DNA from: Oscillospiraceae bacterium
GTDB lineage: Bacteria; Bacillota; Clostridia; Oscillospirales; Ruminococcaceae
Assembly: GCA_900768705.1 (NCBI GenBank)
Contig: CAAGEB010000106.1
Span: 1 to 10,886, forward strand
Length of the DNA stretch: 10,886 nucleotides
Direction of reading: 5' to 3'
The stretch's first letter is position 1. Every line of letters starts with the position of its first letter. Under the pieces are notes generated by a model that did no database searches, was not told the DNA's origin, and saw only the letters and a list, made by a program, of their open reading frames with translations. Positions 1 through 6,574 of the stretch are shown here, piece by piece. The position numbers and the translations under genes are program-made.

Positions 1-150
1 AAAACCTTGTTTGAGATAAAATCAGCAGTGCACGCCGTCTGCTGCGTCAAACCTCCTCGCAAGGCATACAGCCTTGCTTCGTCGGCTTTCCTTGCAGCCG
101 ACGCACCCTGCCGATTTTTTCTGTTCAAACCGGTTTTTAGAGATGCCCTA
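1..150. repeat. Nested palindromic (MITE-like) intergenic repeat, cut by window edge
   Basis: The two halves of this segment are imperfect inverted repeats of each other. AAAACC at 1-6 pairs with 132-137, GTTTGA at 9-14 with 125-130, and AAAATCAGCAG at 18-28 with 108-118 (one mismatch). Inside lie two perfect hairpins: GCAAGGC 59-65 with 71-77, and CGTCGGCT 80-87 with 96-103. The right arm runs on to about 150 (AGAGATGCCC at 139-148), so its left counterpart should lie just outside the window. No reading frame is convincing. The form fits a non-autonomous miniature element or a folded intergenic repeat. The family name is unknown to me and multi-copy status is inference. Confidence 0.55.
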
Positions 151-152
151 TA

Positions 153-210
153 ATAAGAAACAATTATCGGATAATTGACTGCCGTTTCGGCTGAATAAGA
201 GATTTCTTAT
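153..210. other. Foldable AT-rich segment, three-way-junction-like
   Basis: ATAAGAAA at 153-160 is perfectly complementary to TTTCTTAT at 203-210 and would close a stem. Inside it are two smaller hairpins: CAATTAT 161-167 with ATAATTG 171-177 (3-base loop), and GCCG 181-184 with CGGC 188-191 (3-base loop). It directly abuts the palindromic repeat and could be part of the same element. No promoter or coding capacity was seen, so whether it is transcribed is unknown. Confidence 0.35.
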
Positions 211-367
211 CACATAATTATATCATAGATGAAAGAAAAAATCAATAAAAAATGTACTTAATCAAATTGGTTCCCGAGAATAATCGGGATAAGAAGCTGC
301 TGCAAATTTTTCCGGTTGGTATGCCGAAATAGTCACCGAGGAGTAAAATCCGAAAGAAAACCGATGA
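211..367. other. Intergenic stretch with one small hairpin
   Basis: AT-rich spacer between the left-edge repeat and the terminator of the sdpRI operon. The only structure seen is a 6-bp stem, TCCCGA 272-277 with TCGGGA 284-289, around a 6-base loop. I see no gene, promoter or RNA gene here. Confidence 0.4.
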
Positions 368-396
368 AACGCCCTATTTCAAAACAACAGGGCGTT
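368..396 (-). terminator. Probable terminator of the sdpRI operon
   Basis: AACGCCCT (368-375) and AGGGCGTT (389-396) form a perfect 8-bp stem with a 13-base loop, starting 8 bases past the sdpI stop codon. Read on the minus strand the stem is followed by an imperfect T-rich tract (TTTC, then TTTTC). Position and shape fit a factor-independent terminator, although the U-tract is poor. Confidence 0.6.
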
Positions 397-403
397 AATC
401 ATT

Positions 404-1096
404 TTATTCCGTTTTCCTTTTTTCTTCCTCGTATATCTTTTTTGCATACAAAATCATCACAACAACCGAAACAATAAGAAATACAAGCATAAGTATAAGC
501 GCAGCAGTAGAATTAAATATTGCGGAGCAGAAAATCGTAAGCACTCCCGAAATTACAAGTAAAAGTCCACCGAATCGATTGCTTTTGCTCCATGTCACAT
601 CGTTATACATACTGTATGAAATTCTCAAACCGATTGCGCCGTTCAGCTTAGTTTTAGGAACATAATTGCCGGCAACGATAAACAGAATACCCATAAGAAA
701 ACAGGTGATTTTTATTCCGTCAAGGTCAAGATACGCTATTCCCGAACCTGCCTCGGAATATGCTTTATAAAGGAAAAAGCAATGCGTAATTCCGAACACG
801 GCGGTGGTGGCAACCGCCGTTATCTTCATAACCTTTATATTGTTGACTGTTTCGGTGCACTGCTTATCCTCGGGGACATTCTGTGCCTTTTTGTTGAAAA
901 CCGAAAAGATAATTTCCCACAGAATCGATACAGCAATTATCACCAGCGGAAAAATAATATACTCAAATTTAGAACCCCATCTGTCAATTTCGCCCGAAAT
1001 ACCGTAATGCGCAGGAATTTTATCAGGCATAAATTGAAGTACAATTGCGGTTATAATAATCGGTAACGCAGACAAAATCCATAATGCCTTTCTCAT
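404..1096 (-). CDS. sdpI: SdpI/DUF1648-family immunity-type membrane protein
   Basis: A 230-residue integral membrane protein with about six predicted helices, near residues 5-22, 45-64, 90-110, 127-145, 175-194 and 198-218. The first part has the DUF1648 pattern: hydrophobic helix, then the conserved loop with P-D-K-I-P-x-H-Y-G and a GEIDRWGSK-like stretch at about 24-43. The later half has the SdpI-family signature with N-G-x-x-G-L-R and a following W-S-K-x-N-R at about 150-175. In Bacillus subtilis, SdpI gives immunity to the SdpC toxin and, as a sensor, holds the SdpR repressor at the membrane. The start ATG overlaps the sdpR stop by one base (TAATG) and its GGAGG lies inside the sdpR end, so the two are translationally coupled. 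No sdpABC toxin genes are present here, so the ligand is unknown; it could act in immunity to a foreign toxin or in envelope-stress sensing. Confidence 0.85.
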   Translation of the reverse strand: MRKALWILSALPIIITAIVLQFMPDKIPAHYGISGEIDRWGSKFEYIIFPLVIIAVSILWEIIFSVFNKKAQNVPEDKQCTETVNNIKVMKITAVATTAVFGITHCFFLYKAYSEAGSGIAYLDLDGIKITCFLMGILFIVAGNYVPKTKLNGAIGLRISYSMYNDVTWSKSNRFGGLLLVISGVLTIFCSAIFNSTAALILMLVFLIVSVVVMILYAKKIYEEEKRKTE

Positions 1097-1362
1097 TATT
1101 TATTACCTCCGAATTGCTTAACCCACAAAATCAGTTCATCAAAAACCGATGTATTGATTTCATAGTAAATGTAGTTTTTGTTTTTGTACTCCATAACCAA
1201 GTCGGCATTCTTTAGCAGCTTCAGATGATAGGATAAAGCCGCAGGGGTGATATTAAGCCTTTCGGCAATTTCACCTGCGCTCATTCTGCCGTCTTTAAGC
1301 ATTACAAGAATATCCCGCCTCTGCTTATCGGAAAGTACTTTGAAAATGTTTAACTCGCTCAT
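1096..1362 (-). CDS. sdpR: ArsR-family HTH autorepressor (SdpR-like)
   Basis: An 88-residue winged-helix regulator of the ArsR/SmtB superfamily, about the length of SdpR. It starts with the typical F-K-x-L-S-D-x-x-R-R-x-I-L helix. The helix-turn-helix spans roughly residues 27-52 (S-A-G-E-I-A-E-R-L, then P-A-A-L-S-Y-H-L-K-x-L), followed by a beta-wing rich in Tyr (Y-I-Y-Y-E). No Cys pair or His cluster typical of metal sensors is visible, so a metal-sensing role is unlikely. It is first gene of a two-gene unit with sdpI. In the B. subtilis model SdpR represses its own operon until SdpI, occupied by toxin, sequesters it. AGGTG lies 6 bases before the ATG. Its promoter is flanked by two perfect palindromes, the expected operators for a dimeric ArsR protein. 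Confidence 0.9.
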   Translation of the reverse strand: MSELNIFKVLSDKQRRDILVMLKDGRMSAGEIAERLNITPAALSYHLKLLKNADLVMEYKNKNYIYYEINTSVFDELILWVKQFGGNK

Positions 1363-1370
1363 ACAGACAC

Positions 1371-1394
1371 CTATTTAAAGAATTCTTTAAATAG
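1371..1394. promoter_or_regulatory. Operator O1: perfect 24-bp palindrome over the sdpR start site
   Basis: Positions 1371-1394 are a perfect inverted repeat with core ATTTAAAGAATTCTTTAAAT (1373-1392). It abuts the -10 box on the downstream side and covers the predicted transcription start. Occupancy by a dimeric ArsR repressor would block initiation. The binding protein is inferred to be the adjacent sdpR product. Confidence 0.75.
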
Positions 1395-1423
1395 ATTATA
1401 GCATGAGGTTTAGAAATTGTCAA
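1395..1423 (-). promoter_or_regulatory. Consensus sigma-A promoter of sdpRI
   Basis: On the minus strand TTGACA (1423-1418) is followed by a 17-base spacer and TATAAT (1400-1395): a perfect match to the housekeeping consensus in both boxes and in spacing. Transcription should begin near 1388, about 26 bases upstream of the sdpR ATG and inside the first operator. A promoter this strong implies tight repression when uninduced. Confidence 0.85.
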
Positions 1424-1428
1424 TAGGT

Positions 1429-1448
1429 ATTTAAAAAATTTTTTAAAT
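1429..1448. promoter_or_regulatory. Operator O2: perfect 20-bp palindrome upstream of the -35 box
   Basis: ATTTAAAAAATTTTTTAAAT (1429-1448) is a perfect palindrome that matches the O1 core at 18 of 20 positions; the two differences are a compensating symmetrical pair. It begins 6 bases upstream of the -35 box. The O1 and O2 centres are 56 bp apart, so repressor at both sites would bracket the promoter. Confidence 0.7.
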
Positions 1449-1633
1449 GCTTTCTTAAAACCGATAACAGATAAATACAGGTTAAAATGTGCTGCCATTC
1501 AATGTAACAGATACAAAAAAATATGTCTCCCCTGCTGCGATAACGGAAATAAGAATTTACAAATTTCCTACAAATATAAAATTTCATCTGTTTTATAAAA
1601 AAATCATTGCAAAATAGATTTTTTGTTGCAGTA
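1449..1633. other. AT-rich spacer without a recognised gene
   Basis: Between operator O2 and the promoter candidate at 1634. Reading frames here are low-complexity and lack ribosome binding sites. I found no RNA gene or repeat. Confidence 0.4.
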
Positions 1634-1662
1634 TTGTTGCACATTGTCATGTATAATATAAT
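1634..1662 (+). promoter_or_regulatory. Candidate promoter for the 1876-2304 gene
   Basis: TTGTTG (1634-1639), a 17-base spacer and TATAAT (1657-1662) give a plausible sigma-A promoter with a perfect -10 and a weaker -35. Transcription would start near 1669, leaving a leader of about 200 bases before the ATG at 1876. Confidence 0.5.
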
Positions 1663-1667
1663 TGTAA

Positions 1668-1734
1668 AAGGCAGAAAATTTGAAAAGATATGCCTTACGA
1701 TAATATTAAAAGCACTTTTGATTTTTCTATCGTA
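1668..1734 (+). other. Tandem stem-loops at the start of the 5' leader
   Basis: AAGGCA (1668-1673) pairs with TGCCTT (1691-1696). Immediately after, ACGATA (1697-1702) pairs with TATCGT (1728-1733), enclosing AAAAG 1708-1712 with CTTTT 1715-1719. The first stem begins at the predicted transcription start, so the transcript would open with two back-to-back hairpins. This could be an mRNA-stabilising 5' structure or a regulatory leader; it matches no riboswitch class I know. Confidence 0.35.
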
Positions 1735-1875
1735 TAAACAAGTGAAAGCAAAACAAAAGAGCCTTAAAAAATTCTGAAAGGAAAGGTAAATACTATAGGA
1801 ACAGAAAAAGGAACTTAGGGTACACGGAAATGCGCCCAAAAACCGGAATACTCATTGACAGAAAGGAATATTATT

Positions 1876-2304
1876 ATGAAATTTGATGCGAAAAATCTTA
1901 AAATCAACAGCATTATGCTTATTGTGCTTACAGTCCTTAGTACGATTTCTCTTGTAGGATTGTTTTTAGCCAACGAAATCAGTGCTGAAGCTATCATGGA
2001 AAAGATAAACACAACGGCGGAACTGGCGAATATCTATCTTGTGATCGTTATCTCTGTGTGCTGCCTGCTATACTTATTTACGATTATCGTTGGATTAAGA
2101 GGACTCAGACAGGCTAACGGCAAATGCGACGGCAAAGCGAATGTTATTCTTGCCTCAATCTTGATGATCCTTAAGGTTATATCTCTTGTGGCACAGGTTT
2201 ATTATGTGGCTATCGGACAGCTTGAAGTAGCTCACCTCGCATGGGTCGTTATTCTTATAGCCTTCCTGCTTTATTACATAATGTGTGCTAAGAAGGTAAA
2301 GTAA
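1876..2304 (+). CDS. Small four-helix membrane protein, unknown function
   Basis: A 142-residue protein with four predicted membrane helices near residues 13-34, 52-74, 87-110 and 117-136. Between helices 2 and 3 lies a short polar, basic loop (G-L-R-G-L-R-Q then K-C-D-G-K), and the tail ends in basic residues (A-K-K-V-K). I chose the ATG at 1876 because AAAGGA (1862-1867) sits 8 bases before it; an in-frame TTG at 1855 would place that site inside the coding region. There is no signal peptide, catalytic motif or family signature I recognise. It is read away from sdpRI behind its own candidate promoter, and no partner gene follows because the next stretch is a gene relic. An envelope role is only a guess from its hydrophobicity. 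Confidence 0.75.
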   Translation: MKFDAKNLKINSIMLIVLTVLSTISLVGLFLANEISAEAIMEKINTTAELANIYLVIVISVCCLLYLFTIIVGLRGLRQANGKCDGKANVILASILMILKVISLVAQVYYVAIGQLEVAHLAWVVILIAFLLYYIMCAKKVK

Positions 2305-2319
2305 TATCCGGACTTAAAA

Positions 2320-2636
2320 ATGTCGGCACTTTTTACTTTAATCGGTAAGATACGGAAAGCCGTATAAGTTTCTTAAAGGAAAGGAGTTTGATCGCTTCTT
2401 TACAAACAAGTTGGTTGATTATGGAGAATTGACAGACGAGCAGCTTGAAGCAACTTCGAGCGGTGGCTTTTTCAGTTACCCGACACACAAAGTCAAGGAA
2501 TAATTCCCGAAGGTTTATCGGGCGATTGACAAGGCAGTGTATCAGTCAAAGCAGAAGGACGCAATTTATGATATGACCCATTGATGTAATCGATCGTTTC
2601 AACCATAACAAGCAACTCCTCCAAATAATCATATAG
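2320..2636 (+). pseudogene. Decayed gene of unknown function (nonsense codon plus frameshifts)
   Basis: From 2342 a protein-like frame runs (with Y-G-K-P-Y-K-F-L-K-G-K-E-F and later G-E-L-T-D-E-Q-L-E) to an in-frame TAA at 2501-2503. The same frame continues with F-P-K-V-Y-R-A-I-D-K-A-V-Y to a TGA at 2582. A one-base shift at about 2582 restores sense (D-V-I-D-R-F-N-H-N-K) to a TAG at 2634-2636, which lies in the 5' arm of the terminator. A further one-base shift near 2350 would join the frame to an ATG at 2320, though no ribosome binding site precedes it. About 100 residues are recoverable. Composition is charged and soluble-looking. I do not recognise the family. Confidence 0.5.
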
Positions 2637-2676
2637 CCTGAAAGGACCGGGATCTTTTCAGGCTATTATTTATTTC
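2633..2676 (+). terminator. Strong intrinsic terminator after the relic gene
   Basis: ATAGCCTGAAA (2633-2643) pairs perfectly over 11 bp with TTTCAGGCTAT (2656-2666) around a 12-base loop, followed by a T-rich TATTTATTTC. It isolates the peptide transporter operon from upstream transcription. Confidence 0.8.
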
Positions 2677-2796
2677 TAAAAGCTCAAATCATTATAAATC
2701 ACTAAAAGTAAAAAATGGGAAATCTTGTCGAACAGGATATTTTCAGAAAGTACGGGTTATGCTAGATAAAGAAAATAAATTATCCGGGAGGCAAAA
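2677..2796 (+). promoter_or_regulatory. Upstream region of the opp operon, promoter not resolved
   Basis: About 120 bases between terminator and first opp gene must hold the operon promoter, but no consensus pair stands out. Weak options are TATAAA at 2693-2698, and TTTTCA (2740-2745) with a 17-base spacer to TAGATA (2763-2768). No palindromic operator was seen. The strong GGGAGG at 2786-2791 serves the ATG at 2797. Confidence 0.35.
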
Positions 2797-4965
2797 ATGA
2801 GAAAATTTGCGGCGGCAATTCTTGCCATTTCCGTTGTGTTAAGCTTGACTGCCTGCGGGGGCAATACAAGCTCTCAATCATCAGACACGGTAGACAATTA
2901 CGATGTACCCGATGAAATAGACGAATACACCAGAGAATCCACCGAAATATACAATAAAGTTCTGGGCGATTTTAAAGATGCCTATGACAAAGCTCTTGAA
3001 GCCACAAACATCTCCGAGAGATATGCGCTTATGGCAGCAGCGGAAGCAAAAATGCTGGAAACAGGTGTTTTTATTCCTTATAAGGCTCAGGGCGGAAGAT
3101 ATTCGCTGGGGCGCACTGTACCCTACACAGCTTCTTCTGTAATGTGGGGAACGGATAATTACAGAAAAAAGTTTCTGCTTGTAACAGAGGAGCTTATCAC
3201 CGCCGAGGACAGAGCGGTGATGAAGGAGGAATACAAGAACCTTAAAGGAACGGGTACCTACCTTAGCAGGATTACAGAATTACTCAATCAGAATGGCTAT
3301 ACCCTCAAAGACAGCTTCAGCGGCTATTATTCCAATGACCTTACTACCTGGGACGATCTTGCCAATGCAGAAGCTACCAATTCAGAAATGCTGGTAAACA
3401 CCTACGATCGTCTGCTGGAATATGACGGCGAAGGAACACTAAAACCCTGTCTTGCCGAAAGCTATGAGGTTTCCGACGACGGTCTGACCTATACCTTCAC
3501 CATTCGTCAGGGGGTAAAGTGGGTTGATTCTCAGGGACGGGAAGTTGACGAACTGACAGCCGACGACTTTGCGGCAGGTTTTCAGCACATGCTGGACGCA
3601 AAAGCAGGACTTGAATATCTGGTTGACGGAATTATCAAAGGTGCCCGCGATTATATTTCGGGTGCAGTTGCGGATATGTCCGGAATAGGCGTGGAGGCAG
3701 TTGATGAATATACTCTCCGATACACTCTCGAAAAGCCGGTTTCATATTTCCCCACTATGCTGACCTACGGTGTTTTTGCCCCGCTTAACAGAAGCTACTA
3801 TATTTCCCGAGGCGGAAAATTCGGTTCTGAATTTGATCCTTCAGCTTCCGATTATAACTACGGCAGAGATCAGAATTCCATTGCCTACTGCGGTCCGTTT
3901 ATAATAACCGGAGCAGCCGCAGGAAACTCCATTGTGTTCAAGGCAAATGACTCATACTGGGATAAGGAAAATGTTTCTCTTAAATCCCTGACCTATATTT
4001 TCAACGACGGTTCGGATCCCACAAGAAGCTACAACGATTGTATCAACGGAACTATCGATGTATCCGCCATTGATGATACAACTATGGGTATGGCAGTATC
4101 TTCCACGACCGAGGACGGCAGCACGGTATTCGACAAATACCATTATACAGAGGCGACACAGGGAACAACCTTCAATGGCTTTTTTAATTTGAACAGGAAA
4201 ATCTATGCAAATGCTGGAAATTCCACCAGAATGATTTCTCCGAAATCCGACGAACAGAAACAGGATACCATAAAATCAATGCAAAACCGCCATTTCCGTC
4301 TGGCACTATGCTTCTCCGTTGACAGAGCTACCCAGAACGCCCAGCTTACTGGCGAGGAAATCAAGTACAATGCAATAAGAAATTCCTACACGCCGGGAAC
4401 CTTTGTTTCTCTGCCAGAAGACACAATAATACCAATAAACGAGACGGATATGTTTTTCCCCGCAGGAACAAACTACGGTGAAATTCTTCAGGCACAGCTG
4501 GATGCAGACGGAGCGGCAATTAAAGCATACGATCCCAACGGCGATAACGGAATAGGTTCCTCCGATGGCTTCGACGGATGGTACAATCCGACAAATGCAA
4601 AAGCTGAGCTTGAACAGGCTATCGAAGAGCTGAAAGCCGATGGAATACAGATCTCCGCAGAACATCCGATTTATATTGATCTGCCGGTAGCGGCACAGGT
4701 TCCCCAGTTTCTTGCCGGTGCGAATGTTGTAAAGAAATCGGTGGAAACCGCTCTGGAAGGATGCGTTATCATTAATGTAATCGAAGGTGCGGATTATAAG
4801 GACAGAAACGACGCCTGCTTTTACCCAAATATCGGAGCCGAAATGAATTATGACTACAACGACTCCGCAGGCTGGGGACCCGACTACGGAGATCCCTCCG
4901 CCTACCTTGACACTCTTCTTCCCGATTATACAGGCAATTGCACGAAATACACCGGCTTATTCTGA
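2797..4965 (+). CDS. oppA: Oligopeptide-binding lipoprotein (AmiA/OppA type, family 5), circularly permuted
   Basis: A 722-residue substrate-binding lipoprotein that should capture peptides outside the membrane for the permease encoded next door. A signal peptide ends in the lipobox L-T-A-C with lipidated Cys20. The SBP_bac_5 body starts near residue 192 (N-T-Y-D-R-L-L-E-Y, then L-A-E-S-Y-E-V-S-D-D-G-L-T-Y-T-F) and ends with G-W-G-P-D-Y-G-D-P at 692-700. The order is odd. Residues about 55-150 (S-E-R-Y-A-L-M-A-A-A-E-A-K at 73-85, V-P-Y-T at 108-111) resemble the stretch that follows the W-G-P-D-Y motif near the C-terminus of pneumococcal AmiA, while this chain stops soon after that motif. GGGAGG lies 5 bases before the ATG. 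First gene of a five-gene operon. Family assignment is firm; the permutation rests on my recollection of AmiA, not an alignment run. Confidence 0.92.
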   Translation: MRKFAAAILAISVVLSLTACGGNTSSQSSDTVDNYDVPDEIDEYTRESTEIYNKVLGDFKDAYDKALEATNISERYALMAAAEAKMLETGVFIPYKAQGGRYSLGRTVPYTASSVMWGTDNYRKKFLLVTEELITAEDRAVMKEEYKNLKGTGTYLSRITELLNQNGYTLKDSFSGYYSNDLTTWDDLANAEATNSEMLVNTYDRLLEYDGEGTLKPCLAESYEVSDDGLTYTFTIRQGVKWVDSQGREVDELTADDFAAGFQHMLDAKAGLEYLVDGIIKGARDYISGAVADMSGIGVEAVDEYTLRYTLEKPVSYFPTMLTYGVFAPLNRSYYISRGGKFGSEFDPSASDYNYGRDQNSIAYCGPFIITGAAAGNSIVFKANDSYWDKENVSLKSLTYIFNDGSDPTRSYNDCINGTIDVSAIDDTTMGMAVSSTTEDGSTVFDKYHYTEATQGTTFNGFFNLNRKIYANAGNSTRMISPKSDEQKQDTIKSMQNRHFRLALCFSVDRATQNAQLTGEEIKYNAIRNSYTPGTFVSLPEDTIIPINETDMFFPAGTNYGEILQAQLDADGAAIKAYDPNGDNGIGSSDGFDGWYNPTNAKAELEQAIEELKADGIQISAEHPIYIDLPVAAQVPQFLAGANVVKKSVETALEGCVIINVIEGADYKDRNDACFYPNIGAEMNYDYNDSAGWGPDYGDPSAYLDTLLPDYTGNCTKYTGLF

Positions 4966-4998
4966 AAATGTTTATATTCTAATTCAAGGTGAAAGTCA

Positions 4999-6570
4999 AT
5001 GACAGGATATGTGATAAAACGAATTCTTCACGGAATTATTTCCATTATCATTGTAACGGCGGCTGTGATGGTTATGATTTACTCGCTGCTGGACAGAAAC
5101 CTTATTTTTGCCGACGACCCTGCTTATTCCCGTCAAAAAAACAATACAAAGATAACTTATAAATATCAGCAATGGGAAAAATACGGGTATCTTGACTATG
5201 TGACCTATCAGGAATGGATTAAAAGTCTGACAGACACCGGAGGAATGTCCGAAGATCAATATGATGCCGCTATGGCACTGGGACAAACCCCGAAGAAGGA
5301 CAGCGAAATTGTAAAAAAATATGTAAACCGATTTACCGAATACTGGCAGGAACAGGGCTTTACGGTTGAGCGGCTCAACGCCAAAATGGCAAATCCGGTT
5401 AAAGTGGCGGACGGCGGTCAGCAGCAGCTTTTTGCTTACAAGGATATCCCTTTGTATATGCGTCTTCTTAATTTTTTCGGTAATCTGATTACCTTTGACA
5501 ACATCAATCGGGTAAGTGACGATGTGGGAGAGCGGGGACTTACTTTCACCCTATTTGATCCGGTTTACGGCGGGGATAAATTTGCTCCCGCCATAATGGG
5601 CAACGGTACAATTCACCGATATCTCCTCTATTTTGACGGGAATTTTCCTTTTATTCACCAGAATTTTGTTACAATCAATCTTGGTATGTCCTTCACGGTA
5701 AACCGTGGCGTTGATGTATTTCAGACCATGACCGATACACAAGGACCCTATGTTATGAAGGAAATCACCTTCCCTACCGGCTATACCGAAATGAGTGCGG
5801 ACGATCTCCACACGGCGGTGTATTCGCCCGGCTCGCTGAACTCAAGTGCAGCCAATCAAACCAGATTTGATTCCAACTACACCAATGTGGAGCTTGTCCG
5901 CGGAGGCTTTTCAAAAATCGGATATTCCTTTGTTATCGGCATTACCGCAACCGCTATTTCTTATCTGATCGGCATTCCTCTCGGAATTATGATGGCAAGA
6001 AGAAAAGACAAGCTTACTGACAAGCTGGGAACAATTTATATTGTATTCATCATTGCCGTACCTTCGTTAGCCTATATTTTCCTGTTCAGATCCATTGGCG
6101 GAGCTATGGGACTTCCCACGGTTTTTGATATGGAATCTCCGGGATTACTGATGTATGTGCTGCCGATTGTGTCTCTGGCACTTCCCGCCGCCGCAAATCT
6201 GATGAAATGGATGAGACGATATACAATTGACGGAATGAACTCCGATTATGTTAAATTTGCCCGTTCGGGCGGACTTTCGGAAAAAGAGATTTTTTCCCGT
6301 CATATTCTAAAAAACTCAATTATTCCCATTGTTCACGGAATACCCGCAGGAATTTTTACCTCTCTTATAGGTGCGATTATCACAGAACGGGTTTATGTGG
6401 TGCCGGGAGCGGGAAATCTGCTTACCGAAGCTGTAAACAAGTATGACAACGGGGTCATTGCGGGAATTACAATGTTTTATGCCCTATTGTCGGTAGCTTC
6501 GGTTATCCTCGGAGATATTCTTATGGCAATGGCTGATCCGAGAATTACTTTCTCATCAAAGGACAGGTGA
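4999..6570 (+). CDS. oppB: Oligopeptide ABC permease, AmiC/OppB type
   Basis: A 523-residue membrane permease, long for OppB (about 300-320) but near AmiC (about 500). Helix 1 is at residues 9-31. An extracytoplasmic insert of about 275 residues follows, with the AmiC-like Y-L-L-Y-F-x-x-x-F-P-F-x-H-Q-N-F-V stretch. Helices 2-6 lie near 308-331, 342-367, 383-405, 441-466 and 485-512. The cytoplasmic EAA loop, which docks on the ATPases, is at about 415-443 (D-Y-V-K-F-A-R-S-G-G-L to N-S-I-I-P). AAGGTG lies 7 bases before the ATG. It is 33 bases after oppA and 4 before oppC. It forms the translocation pore with OppC; the insert probably contacts the receptor lipoprotein. Confidence 0.93.
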   Translation: MTGYVIKRILHGIISIIIVTAAVMVMIYSLLDRNLIFADDPAYSRQKNNTKITYKYQQWEKYGYLDYVTYQEWIKSLTDTGGMSEDQYDAAMALGQTPKKDSEIVKKYVNRFTEYWQEQGFTVERLNAKMANPVKVADGGQQQLFAYKDIPLYMRLLNFFGNLITFDNINRVSDDVGERGLTFTLFDPVYGGDKFAPAIMGNGTIHRYLLYFDGNFPFIHQNFVTINLGMSFTVNRGVDVFQTMTDTQGPYVMKEITFPTGYTEMSADDLHTAVYSPGSLNSSAANQTRFDSNYTNVELVRGGFSKIGYSFVIGITATAISYLIGIPLGIMMARRKDKLTDKLGTIYIVFIIAVPSLAYIFLFRSIGGAMGLPTVFDMESPGLLMYVLPIVSLALPAAANLMKWMRRYTIDGMNSDYVKFARSGGLSEKEIFSRHILKNSIIPIVHGIPAGIFTSLIGAIITERVYVVPGAGNLLTEAVNKYDNGVIAGITMFYALLSVASVILGDILMAMADPRITFSSKDR

Positions 6571-6574
6571 AATA

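Noticed and set aside
1..150. CRISPR-like or tRNA-like structure from the many hairpins
   Set aside because: No regularly spaced direct repeats, and no cloverleaf with the conserved T-loop bases.
1420..1839. A 139-codon open frame on the minus strand upstream of sdpR
   Set aside because: Low-complexity Phe/Cys/Tyr-rich translation, no ribosome binding site; it runs through operator O2 and antisense to the candidate leader.
1818..1845. Possible pseudoknot (GGG with CCC interleaved with CGG with CCG) before the ribosome binding site of the 1876 gene
   Set aside because: Stems of only three pairs arise easily by chance and it matches no riboswitch consensus I know.
2715..2765. A 16-codon open frame upstream of oppA as a leader peptide
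   Set aside because: No ribosome binding site and no terminator/antiterminator pair between it and oppA.
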